Shown here one piece after another: positions 32,900 through 44,842 of a stretch of DNA of 64,000 nt. The notes under the pieces are model-generated. The model saw only the letters and a program-made list of their open reading frames with translations, made no database searches and was not told the origin of the DNA. A program made the translations under genes and the position numbers. Source of the DNA: Manihot esculenta. Lineage: Eukaryota; Streptophyta; Magnoliopsida; Malpighiales; Euphorbiaceae. Numbering within the stretch: position 1 is the first letter of the stretch; each line of letters opens with the position of its first letter. Location of the stretch: the NCBI RefSeq assembly GCF_001659605.2, contig NC_035171.2:11662614-11726613 (forward strand). The letters are read 5' to 3'.

Positions 32900-35800
32900 T
32901 ATTCAGCTGTCCTAGTATATTGGTGTTAGATTGGTATTGTCCTTCCAGAGTTCTTTGCTCAATGATGTACTGAATTACTTGAGCTATACTTTTTGGTTGA
33001 CTGGTAAAGTAGTTAAGAACTGAGTAGCAAAGCAAATAAAATATTCTTTTAATCAAGGCAATCCTTAAATGGAGTGCAACTAGAATTTGCTCCTTACCTA
33101 ATATTTTCACTTGAGGGAACTTTTGGTGATATTGTGTTTCAGGGCTGGATGTTCTGAAGCTTAGTTATTTCGTTAATATACAAACTTTAGTCCTTATTCA
33201 TTGGTGGATGTTGATTTATTTATCGTTTCAAATTTGTCATGTCTTTTTTCTAATTGTCTTAAGTTCAAATTTGCAGTGCAATTGCATGTTCATAATTGTA
33301 TTTCATATTTTCATTTTATTGTCTGGTGATCTGAGGATTCCCTATTGAAGGGTCTATACTTCTGTATAATCTGAAGATGCAAGATGTAATACGCAAATGA
33401 ACTCACCTTTGGTGTTTAGGTCATACATGTGCTGGTGCTTGAGGCCCTATGTGATTTTCAAGGTCCAGTTTAGCATTTGTTCTGAGCATTGCTTATATTC
33501 TTTGCAGAATTCGCTGCCTCCATACCCACTTAGTGGATGGGTTTCCTGGAAGATCAAGAAAGTTTAAATCATACAAAGCAACTGTGAACATGTTTTCTCA
33601 TGTTATGACATTAAAATGTGATTTAGATTGATTAGTTTCCATTTGCTAGCAAGTTAACTTTAATTCAACCTTACTCAGATATGTCGTACTTGAGTAGCAG
33701 AATTTAGGCATGTAACTTGTTTTCTGGTTCTGGTGTTACGTTTCTGGTTGGGAATGCATGTTAGCTGCCTGCATGTTTTCTTTATCACATGGTCCATGTT
33801 CTAATATCGTACGTATATTTATTTCACAGTTAGGGTAAGGTGGTCCATAGTTGATCAGGCATGGAGGCTGGAGTCCATTATACAGCTCGGTCCATTGGTT
33901 TTACCCCTCCTACCTCCCATGTATTGGTAAGAAGTGACGTCTAATACAAGTACGCACACTATATTCCTGTATTTTTAGTTTTAGGCAAAATTCACCAAGG
34001 AAAATTCTTGCTATTCAGCCATCTAATTGAAGGTATGTTCTACTTAAACCTCTAATTGTTCCCAACTCCTGTACATAAAAGGAATCAACCCATTTTGTTA
34101 AACAAATTGTAAATTTCATATTCATATGTTTATAGACTTGTATCTTGTTTGCATTTAGCTTAAAGAGTTGAATGAAATAAAATTTCATAGGTTTTTTTAA
34201 TGTGCTTCTCCTTAGTTCTAAAGGTTTCCCCCTGGACCATCTGAATTAAGCTGAAGATTAGTCGTTGAATGTGCATATGGCTGGTTCTTTCAAAAGGTAT
34301 CATGGATGTGGTCCTTGGCTTCACCTTACCCTACTTTTCATTTTCGTTTGCTTTTATTGTATATGGGGGACTAAGACTCCTTGTCCTTGTTCCTCCTGGA
34401 TTTCTTGCAAAAGTTAATTGCGGGACAAAACTTTTTGGACCATTTGAATCGATAAAAGAAACATCTTATATTTCATCTCCCTTTCAATAAAGTCCTATCC
34501 TTTTAATCTCTAGTCATACGTGTCATCACTAAGGACCACCACACCATGCACTTCCATCATGCGTTATCATCTCGCATGCCCATTCAGGTTTCCTTCCAAT
34601 ATTTTCATGCCCATAAATTGAATCATACCCACATCTGCTTATACTTGATGCTTCTCCTCTATGTGTTTCCTGATTACTGTATTAATCATGCATCATAGAG
34701 ATGGATCTTGACTATTGAGAGTTATGAAAAATTTTATGTATTCTTAAAAGGGTTTATGCTTCGAAATAAATATTCAATTTTGATGGTCTTCACATGGAAG
34801 CAATTCAAGTAAATGATGTGGAAGAGCAAAAGAAAGATTGTTTATTTTATTTTATTTTATTTATTTATTCCTTCCTTTCACTTTCAATTATGTTCTTCTA
34901 GTTGTAATTATATGCAAGTGGGTCTACAATTAAAATAGATTTAGGCTAACCACTCCCTCTTCAAATCCAAAATTCAATCTCCTTATTGGACATAGTTTGT
35001 CTTTTCTTGCTCCCATTAACGTCATTGCTTATATTTACATACTTGTTTTTGTTTAGTTGATTTGTGCAGGTATCTGCAGCTGTTCAATGCCAGACAAATT
35101 TTGCCAGCTTCCACTAATCTTTCTTTATTCTTCCCACTTTTACTTAAATCCCTTCAATAGCCAACCTCCCTCAAACCTTAGAAATTATTTCCATAATCAC
35201 CGCGTTTGGTAATACTGTTAGTAATTGTTTAAATCATTAAATATTAGTGTTTTGATTCGGTTAAAATATTAAATACTATTAAAATTGCTGTGAAACATAG
35301 CCTTAAACACTCTTTTAATGCTCTCTACTTTTCTAGTGGTTGTGTGTGTGAGATGGGTTTTTAATTTCTTTAAAAAGAATCCATGGAATCATGAAGATTT
35401 GTAATTTTCTACCAAACCCAACCTTTGTTTGGTGATTGGTGAATATAATTGATAATGATAAAACTCGTACTAATGATTCAACAACCCAATCATGGGCAAC
35501 CACCTCTCATCAAATACTTGGAAAATAGCAAAAAAATTAGTTGGCAAATGTTGCATTACAGTTGGGATTTTTTGCATTTTTATAACAATATTTCAAACAC
35601 TAATGATATCTTAATTAAATAAAATAACTAAATAAGATTTGACACTCTGAAATCCAGTATTATAATTTGATTAATTATTGATTAATAGAGTCTAATTTTA
35701 ATTATAATTACTGGGTTGAGATATATTTGACTCTTATCATTGGTAGTGATTTGGTCCGAGTTGTTAGGCATGTTAGGCCATCTAGAGAAGAAGATGCACA

Positions 35801-38800
35801 AGATGAAAGGGTATGCCCCACCATCACATGGCTACTGAATATAGATGCTTCTTTGGAAATGGCCCACATTAAATAACTTGTTAGAGAGTAGTCCACACCA
35901 CCCACCGGCCACCGTGGAAGGTGGAGGAAGGACTTCCGTGCATGCAAAAGCCTTTTTAAAGGTAATAGTCTATGCAGGTTTGCAATTGTATTGGGTAAAG
36001 ATGAGAAGAAAAATATACAACACATCAAGAATTCATAGAAAGGACAAAATTTTCATTGCGTAAATAGTTGTGTGGACACACCAGTTTGCCTCTTGAAAAT
36101 GGCTTCACATTGGAAACTAGCACGCTTTTCAATGGCAAATTTACTCCCAAATTTTCAGTATTTAATTTTTAAAATTTTCATTTTCTTTTCTTTAATAACT
36201 AAATTATTGTTTTTAAAAATTTTATTTTTACTATTTAATATTTTTTAATTATAATAATGTCATTAAAATTTTGAAAAATTGACAACTTTTTATTCTTCAA
36301 TTGCTAACCATTGACTATTAAAGCTAACTGTTTAGTTTTGTAATTTAGAAAATGGACAAAAAGTCTCTATTAACTATACTTAATTTTATACAAGTCAAAC
36401 AATTTGGTTCTTAGTTTTTAAAGATTGAAGGATATTTTAGTATATTTTTTAAAATTAATAGATTAAATAACGAGTTTTTATGAATTATAAAACTAACAAG
36501 GAAAGACATTCTGCTAAATAAAAAAAATAATACAAAGTATAGGGACTAAATTATAATTTAAAGAAAATTGGGTAGAAGATCCACCATATATGTTTGAGCA
36601 AAAATTTTCATATATCCAATTAGATGGGATAGAAAAGGACTTGAATAGCTTATTTGATTATTGCCTAACTTATTCCTTTCCTAATTTTTTTTAGAGAATA
36701 AAAGAATTTTCATTAGATAAAAATAGTATATATTTTTTTTAAAAAGTATAAAAAGTATAAATTAAATAAACTAAGAGCATATACAGTATAAATATTTTTT
36801 TAAAAAAAAAAGAAAAGAAAATAAATAAAGTCTCTCATCAACTTCACATCACTATCTAAGCTTTGGCACTTGCTTGTGAAAATGTCCAAACCACAAACTT
36901 GCACTCTATTGAATGGATTTTTTTATACCAAAAATAAAAAATAAATACATGATTGTTAAAAAGAAATAAAATTTTCATGTGAACTTCACCCTTTCTTATA
37001 AGTTACAATTATTTTTCTATTTTAATTCAATTTTGGATTTAATTTTTTAATATTTTTAATCAAATTTAAGAGTATTATCAATAACTCATGTTCGATATTT
37101 ATACACATTAAATTTATTTTTTTAAAATGTTGATTGTAAAAAAGGTGAAGATAGTAAATTTAAAATTAAAATATTTAAATTAAAATGTAAAAATATGTGA
37201 ATAGCGAGTTTTTTTTTTTTTTTTTTTTGAATTTTTTAAAGAAGAGAACAACTTTCAAAAGTAAAAAAAGAAAGGAAATAAGAAGACAAAGGCATAGGCA
37301 TGCATCCATCTGCAAAAGACTACAATCTTAGGGTAAGAAATCGGCTGCAGAATATATCCTTTGTTGTAAAGGCATTTTATGAGATAAGGAAAGAGTATTT
37401 TAAAGAACTACAAAAGTAAAAAAATAATTTAAAAATAAGGCAAAATTTTATATTAATAAATTTTAAGATTTATACAATATATTATAATAATAATGTTTAT
37501 GAAATTATTATTTTAATATTACTAAAATAATAATTTAATAATAATAAAATGAGAATAAAATTCAGTTTTTTCTATTTACTGAAAAATAATAAATTTAAAT
37601 GGTACATAAAATAACTGGATAATATTTTTATATTTTAACACTCACATATTTAATTTAACGATAAATATATTTGAGTAATTTTGAGAGATCTCAAATTCTA
37701 TTTCTTCAATTTCCGATTTCTATTTAAAAAAAAGATTTTATACTTTAATTTAACAAAAAATAAATAAATTGTCAACTGTTTTTTTCTTAGCAATTGTACA
37801 AAATTTTCTATCACCTTTTTTATTATATAAGTTTTTCTCTAAACTATATTATTACTTTATTATTTTATAATTATTTTAAAAAAAACTTATCCAATTATTT
37901 AATTATTATATATCACTAATTAAAAATTAAATTGTAAGTCATATTTAAAATATTATCACTTCATCAAAGTTAAATTATTATGTTTTTTTTTTGAAAAGCA
38001 AAACATAATTATATGTTTTTTTTACTTTACTAAAATCATCTAATATTTTAATATTATCTTTTAATTAAATTTAAACTTATTATCCATTGATATTTTTTAA
38101 ATTATATTAATTATTTTGTTCTTAAAAATCCTTTTTAGAGTCTAGGCTTAGGATGTTTGATGCAATTGAAACTTTTGACACTTATTATAAAAAAATAAAA
38201 ACTTTTTGACTCTTAAAAGTTGTTTTTCTTACTCTACCATGTTGATAAGAACACCAATTATGAAATATTTATTCTTAGAAAAATGATATTAAAAATTCAA
38301 GTAACTTAAAATAATATAAAAAAAAGTTTGGTGGACTGAAATTGCTATGTGTAGAGGAAAAATAAATCTTCTGTATATATAGTCATCTAATCTAATTTAG
38401 ACTTAATCTATTAAAAAGAAGATACAGTTGATTGAATGAATGACATTCAGTTTGGTAGCAAACTCTATCTATGTAGCCGCCCGAACCTCTTAGATTATCT
38501 TGTTATCATTTAAAGATATTATACAATATATTCTCGTTATACTTGCAATCACAAGATTTTTTATCTACTAATCAGTACTAGTCGAATTTTAAAAAAATTA
38601 ATAGCTAACTTTATTTTATTACGATATAAAAGCGCGTCGAAATAACTGTCATTAGACGTCAACCACCTGAGTTTTTTCTTGTGCAAATTGCTATGTTATA
38701 TTTAGATTATTTTTAAACACATCAAACATTAATGTATTTAAATGTTTTTTTGAAAAATAATTTTTAGTAATTTAAATTAGAATAGAACCATATTAGTTAA

Positions 38801-39116
38801 ATTAAAATTTTAAAAGCGATCCTTAACTGCTTGGATCACAGTCCTGTACCTCTACACCTATTAAACAACTTTACGGGAACAAAAGATTGATTAGGGATGG
38901 CCAAAATTTAAATAAATATAAAAACTATAAATAAAAATTTTAAATTTCATTTTTATTAAACAATAATTTATTTTCTTGACAAATTATATATTCTATACAT
39001 AATTTATAATTTTTATATATAAAACATAAATTATATATTTCATTAAATTTAAATAATTAGAAAAACTTCATACTATATCCAAATCAATAAACTCATTTCA
39101 TATACGAACCTAAGAT

Positions 39117-39162
<46 letters not shown>

Positions 39163-39600
39163 CTAAATATAAAATAAGATCCCGTATAGCATATGACAAA
39201 ACCAATATTATTAAAGCATCAACAATTTTATGAATTTTTTATTTGGCCAAAATCGAAGGAACATTAGAATTTTAATTTTAAAGTTGTTCCTCGGTAACAT
39301 ATTAAAATGAGCATGTCACCTTTTTAATTACGTAAAATCATTTATAAGCACTATTATATTTTATTTTAAAATTTAAACAACGATATTATCACAACAGTTG
39401 TTAAATTATTATCTTAATACTATTAAAATATCAATTTACCAACTTAAAATCATTAAAAAAAAAATTACCTTTTTTACTATATAATTTTTAAGATTTGATT
39501 ATATTTTTGTTAAATAAATTTATTTTTATTTATTTTTTATTTTATTTTATTTCTTATTGATTTTCAGCTTAGATCGTTATATAAGACTATATAAAGCTGG
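32900..39600. other. Long intergenic region without a supported gene
   Basis: 32900-36100 has mixed composition with only short, unconvincing frames (for example 34269-34490, 35708-36028), none with a recognisable domain. 36100-39600 is AT-rich with homopolymer runs (T near 37209-37228) and a (TA)n microsatellite at 39121-39161. Non-coding transcripts or small exons cannot be excluded from sequence alone. Confidence 0.45.
39121..39161. repeat. (TA)n microsatellite
   Basis: About 20 uninterrupted TA units. Confidence 0.95.
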
Positions 39601-39713
39601 TTTGTGCAAATCAATAACAAATTATTTTTTTGATTTTTTCTATTTCTTTCTTTTTTAAACATTTAGTATCAGAGTCACAGGTTATAAAGTTAAAGGTAGC
39701 AATCTTTTCAATT

Positions 39714-40080
39714 TTCTTTGGAATAGATAATAATAACTCTGTGCATAATTTTATTGTTCTTGGTTCTAAACTTGTGAAAGATGAGGATGGTGTCAAAATG
39801 GATAAGACTTACTATAAACAAATTGTTAGTAGTATTATGTATTTCACAGTAACTCGGTCGGAGATGATGTTTGTAGTAAGTCTTAGTTATATGCAAAATA
39901 AGAGTGTTGAGATATTTAAAGGGAACAATTGACTTTGGAATTTTTTATAGGAAGGAAATAAGGAACTTATTGCTTATAGTAACAGTAGTTATACAGGAGA
40001 TTTGGAAGATAGAAAAAGCACTTCAGGTTATATGTTTCTATTGAGTTTAGGATCAGTGTATTGGTCCTCAAAAAAATAGC
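39714..40080 (+). pseudogene. Copia RT C-terminus and RNase H, part 1
   Basis: Plus-strand fragment with VHNFIVLGSKLVKDEDGVK, DKTYYKQIVSSIMYFTVTR (the conserved copia stretch ahead of RNase H) and then, after a stop at 39928-39930 and a frame change, ELIAYSNSSYTGDLEDRKST, followed by SGYMFLLSLGSVYWSSKK. A TAG follows directly, just before the LTR insertion. Several lesions make it non-functional. Confidence 0.88.
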
Positions 40081-40087
40081 TGGTGGT

Positions 40088-42326
40088 ATAACGATCCGGA
40101 GACTGGACCGCTACCGGCGCTAGGGTTCAGATCGACTTAAGGTTACCGGATTCTGTAGCAAACCTACTATACATGTTGTTACACATGATATAATTCCAAG
40201 GATGATTACACGAACAACAAAAACATAACTATTACATGAACCAAGACTCGACTTGTGCATGCATCATAATTGAAACATAAAATCCGTACTAGAACCCTCA
40301 TTAAATGCTCCAGTATGGTCAACATTACATGCCTCAAACTCGGTTCAAACATGACTTATACTTAAAACTTTTACATAAAAGGATCATAAAGCAGGGATTA
40401 CAATGAAGAACCCGGGCTTATAAGGAAGAACCTGGGCAGAGCACAATTCTAATCCACAAATTAATACATGTCCACAGTTATACTATTATAACAGGTTATA
40501 CCAGCAATTCAGCCGATTTTCCGAACTAACTATGATCTTGCAAACCTAGAGTTAGGGGAAAGGGGATAAACTACAAGAGTCTAGTGAGCAGAACATTAAA
40601 AAAAAAAATTCAATAAAACATATGATTATATGAATGCGTCACAACACAAACAATTCACACTAAGATGGACTTGTCACTAGTAACCCTCTACAGATTTTAA
40701 TAGTGCCCAGCCCACGATGGGTGTTCCTCAAGACTTCTTCTTAAACATTACATAACATAATATATCCATAGTGTTAGGGGCATAGAATGGGTCTCGACCT
40801 GGACTTTCTCTTACATATTGCCAGGAACGTAGAATGGGTCTCGACCTGAACTTTTGTATCTATTATAACATATCATAACATACTCAGGGGCTAGTGGATC
40901 ATCTAACATCCATCCACAACAAAAATAAATCATGCAATGCATTATATTCATGAACTCTAATGCAACGTAACCTAATTACATATACATGGCATTCATGATG
41001 CATGAACATACTTAAAAAGTTTGATTTCCTTAAATAATGATTCAGTTTAGTTCTACTCACCTTTGGTTAACGCACTCATAATACTAAAGCAGTTATCTCA
41101 CTGCAAGTCTCTACAGTCTCCCAAGTCCGATCCTACACATATGGACTTAAATAAGATACCAAACATAACTTTTACAACACTTAAAATAACCCTCAAGAAA
41201 TTTCTAAGAACACATAAAAACACTCATAGGAAACAAGCAAAAAAAGGCTGAACAGGAGACTTTCGGCGGTAGGTTCGGCGGTCTAAAGTCCCTTACAGAT
41301 CCGAAGGTCAAAACTTTCAGAGACAGGTTAGGCGGCCAAATGGCTGTCTCCACAGGCAGGTTCGGCGGCCAAACCTAGGTTCTCCAGCAAGATAGAACCC
41401 AATTCTGCCTCAAATCACAGCCACCAAAACTCCATGAAAACCACATGCGACCGCTCAAAAACCAACATACACGCTCAAAAACCAACATAGGGACACTTAA
41501 AACTAACTTAAACCTCGACATGCATCAACAATAATGCAAGAGAAATCATCCATTAACCCAAAAATGAGAAATTTAAATTTAAGGTAAAAAAGGGCTTCCA
41601 TGCAGCATCAAGCCATAGCAAAGCTGATGCTTCTTTTAAAAAAAACTCCAAATAATAAAAGAGAATTCAAACTTACCTCTGGTTGGAAACACCAACACAA
41701 CGATCAGGAAGATAAATTTGGGGTACAAGAGGGGATGAGCTCCAAAGATTTCAAAGAGCTACAGCTTGAAAGGATGACTTCGATTCTTCAAAATCACAAT
41801 TAAAATACATGAGAAAGCTATTTTAAGGGAGGTTTTGAGGCGACAAAGGCAGGGGACTCACCTCTGCTCGAAATGGAGAGAAGGTTTTCTCCATTTCTGG
41901 CAGAGCCCCTTTTATAGGTGGCTGGAGAAGTCACCTTTGGCGGCTGAATCTTAGTAGCTTAAAAAACTCTTTGAAAAAAAAAAAAACACGTGAAGAAAAA
42001 GTTTTAAATTCATTTTATAAAAATCCTATTTTACCCTTCTAAAGATTTCAACTTCGAGATTCCGAATGTTGATCGAGATTCCGAATTTTGATGGAGATTC
42101 TGAATTCTGATGGAGATTCCATCGAAAAGTTGGAATTTCAATACCGAAAGCCAAACCTTGATAACTCTTCTTTAAAAAAAAAAAAAAGTCAAGAAAAAGT
42201 TTCAAATTCATTTTATAAAAATTTTATTTTACCCTTCTAAATATTTAAGTTTCGAGATTCCGAATTCTGATAGAGATTCCGTCGGAAAATTAGAATTTCG
42301 ACGCTGGAGTTTAGCCGGGTATTACA
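40088..42326 (-). mobile_element. Gypsy solo LTR inserted in the copia element
   Basis: A 2239-bp reverse-orientation LTR of the A/B family, running from TATAACGATCCGG (a changed form of TGTAACGAC/T) to GCCGGGTATTACA. It is bounded by a perfect 5-bp duplication GGTGG at 40083-40087 and 42327-42331, and removing it rejoins the copia RNase H frame. It has no internal domain, so it is a solo LTR. Its U3 terminal region is tandemly duplicated (about 41960-42160 and 42165-42326), and within the first copy GAGATTCCGAAT-type units repeat every 19 bp (42055-42120). It is more diverged than the LTRs at the window start. Confidence 0.94.
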
Positions 42327-42331
42327 GGTGG

Positions 42332-42665
42332 TTAGTTTATCAACTACAGAAGCTGGATTTATTGTAATTACATTTATTATAGTTACTTCTTGTACTTGCC
42401 AAGCTATTTGGTTGAAAAGAGTTTTAGAAAAGCTGGAATCAGATCAAGATAAAACTATTGTTCTTTGTTGTGATAATGGTTTGGCAATCAAGCTTTCAAA
42501 AAACCCAGTAATGCATGGGCGTAGTAAGCATATAGATGTGCGTCTACATTTTCTACGAGAGCTCACTAAAGAAAGTACAGTGGAGCTAATTTATTATATT
42601 ACAAATAAATAATTGGCTGACGTAATGACTAAGTCACTCAAACCGAATGTTTTCATGAAGTTATG
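42332..42665 (+). pseudogene. Copia RNase H, part 2
   Basis: Continues the RNase H frame: SLSTTEAGFIVITF, AIWLKRVLEKL, LCCDNGLAIKLSKNPVMHGR and SKHIDVRLHFLRELTKE. A stop at 42610-42612 precedes a last in-frame stretch, LADVMTKSLKP, before the 3' LTR. Glu in the TTEAEF motif is replaced by Gly. It is the end of a dead copia pol gene. Confidence 0.92.
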
Positions 42666-42860
42666 AGAGTTTTTAAGAGTATGTTTTAAATCAATTATAA
42701 ACGGATATATCTTTAACTACAAGTTTGATTCTTTCGTTATGCTAAAATCAATAATAAAAAATGTGTTTATATATATAAATAAGGATGGAAATTAGTCTTC
42801 CTCTTGCCCTAAACTCAATTATTTTTTTTTTTTAAATTTTTCTCCACTTTGTGTAACACT

Positions 42861-44100
42861 CTCTAATAGTTATTTATTATTAAAAAAATTAAATTATTTT
42901 GTATATTTAAATATATAAATATTATAATTTTTAAATAAAAATACATATGTATTATTAGAAATATGTTTAAACTTTATATTTTTAATGAATAAATTTATAT
43001 TTACATTGATAAATTGAAAGGGGGAAATTCTCCAACAAAAACATTGAGGTGAATAAATATATTTGCTTCATTCTTCGATTGAAAAATTATCTGCCCATAT
43101 TTTAGGTATGAATGGGTGGAGCGAAAAACCGTTCTATACTCTGTTCTCATTCCTAATTATAAAGATCTACATATATTTTGAAGTATTCATTATTTTAATT
43201 TTTTTATGGGTAATTTCCTATTATCTTTTGAATATCTTTATTTTTAATTTTATATTTATAAAATAGTACATATATTTACGTTTATATTATTTATTTATTG
43301 ATTATTTTTGTTAATTTTTAAATATTTTTAGCATAATAATATTCCAACTCCATTCATTTATGATCATCATTATTTAAGGAAAGATCTGTGGGAGAACAAG
43401 AGACGAAAGGAAAGTGAGAGCAATAGTGTTTTCCGGCGGAAGATGAAGAGTTTGGTTTTTAGTTTGATTTTTTTAAACTTTATTTCTGTGTTTTTCTTGA
43501 TTTATGAATTGTGGTTTGAATAGAGTTATTTTTAAAAGTTTGTTTGGATTGAATCACATTTCTTTTTTATCCTATATATTAATAGTGATGTGTGCCTGCA
43601 TTGATAAAAAAATCATATTATTTATATTATATTTTTATTATTAATTATATTATTTATCTTATAATTACAATAATTTTATTTATTTATGTTTTAAATTTGG
43701 GAGGCCAAGAATAATACACTACAATTTTTTATTTATTATTAATAATACTGCTTGACATGGTTAAAAGGTTAATAAGAAAATATTAATTTATATATTATTA
43801 TAATAAAAAAATAAATAATAATTTTAAAATAATAAAAAAGATAAATAAAAATTATGGAGTATATAAATCCTATGTAATCGCTACCATTTATCATATCCTG
43901 GTAAAACAAGGAGTGTTGAAATGCTCCCCACATGATGCGGTGTCCAGTGTCTACGTTACAGAGAGCGAGTACTGTACACTCGCGCGCGTACAGAAACGAC
44001 AACCTTATCTTATGGCATGGCATTCTCGTAATATTTTGAAAAGCCGATGCCATTTCTCTGACAGTCGCATTACTGGTCTCTTTAACAAGACTCTGGCAGT
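42861..44100. other. Intergenic DNA upstream of AFB2
   Basis: AT-rich to about 43860. 43870-44130 is mixed composition (includes TACACTCGCGCGCGTACAG) and may be distal promoter. No gene supported; the small frames here have no recognised domain. Confidence 0.45.
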
Positions 44101-44328
44101 GAGAGAGAGAGGCTCACTTCGAAACCAGAGATAAGGACACATGCATGTCACTGTAATCAACGGTCTATATTGTCTTTACTTTTTCATCAGATCACGTGTA
44201 CCGTTAGATCTATAACCTCTACATAACCATGGTTAAATACTTGGGTTACATAACTTGACCATGGTAAGCTCAGCTGCTTCCCTGAGTTAAACTCAAAGCT
44301 CAAGTCTCTGTGCGTCTCTGAGAGAGGG

Positions 44329-44361
<33 letters not shown>

Positions 44362-44842
44362 TGAGGAAAGAATCTGTACACGGTCTCTCTCTTTAGCTTC
44401 ATTTCCTATTATTGGGTATTATTATCATTGGATTTTGATTTGCTTAGCAATTTCCATTTATGGAAGTCTCAGATTCTTAGATCTCTGTTCTTTGATCTGG
44501 TTTTTTCAACCCTTTTTTTTTCTTTTTTTTTTTTTTTTTTCAATTTCTGTAATCATCACTTTTTGATTCAACCATGATCATTCATAACCCAATAGAGCAT
44601 TTTCCTTCACATTCTCGGGAAAATTGGACTGCTTTCTCTCTCTCTTCTCTCATTTCTAATAATACCCATTAGTTATTTCTGCTTCTTCAGATCTAAGCTC
44701 TTGGCTTTGTACTTCTTATTCAAGATCTAGCTAAAAATTTTAGAGTTCTAGATCTGGGTTGCGTTCTGTATCAAAATCTCTCAATTTTTTCTTTTCGAGA
44801 TTGAATGTGTATTATCCCCTTTAGTATAGAGAGAAAAAAAGA
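44101..44842 (+). promoter_or_regulatory. AFB2 promoter and 5' UTR with GA microsatellite
   Basis: About 740 bp before the AFB2 ATG, with a (GA)n run at about 44320-44361 and pyrimidine-rich stretches, including a poly-T at about 44521-44540, typical of long plant 5' UTRs. The transcription start is not obvious. The ATG at 44843 is chosen because the protein then matches the full N-terminal F-box of the family. Confidence 0.5.

Larger units (their letters stand above)
39600..42860 (+). mobile_element. Internally deleted Ty1/copia element, interrupted by a gypsy solo LTR
   Basis: A primer-binding-site-like TAGTATCAGAGT (39664-39675; the usual copia site is TGGTATCAGAGC) follows a putative 5' LTR end at about 39661. 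Within 50 nt the sequence jumps into the C-terminal part of copia RT and then RNase H, so gag, integrase and most of RT are deleted. RNase H resumes at 42327 after the gypsy LTR and ends near ADVMTKSLKP. A probable 3' LTR start lies at about 42678 and its end at about 42856. The LTR limits are approximate because I could not align the two LTRs convincingly. Confidence 0.75.

Noticed and set aside
33490..34500. Possible exons of a gene in mixed-composition DNA
   Set aside because: No frame longer than ~70 codons, no domain, and no convincing splice-joined continuation.
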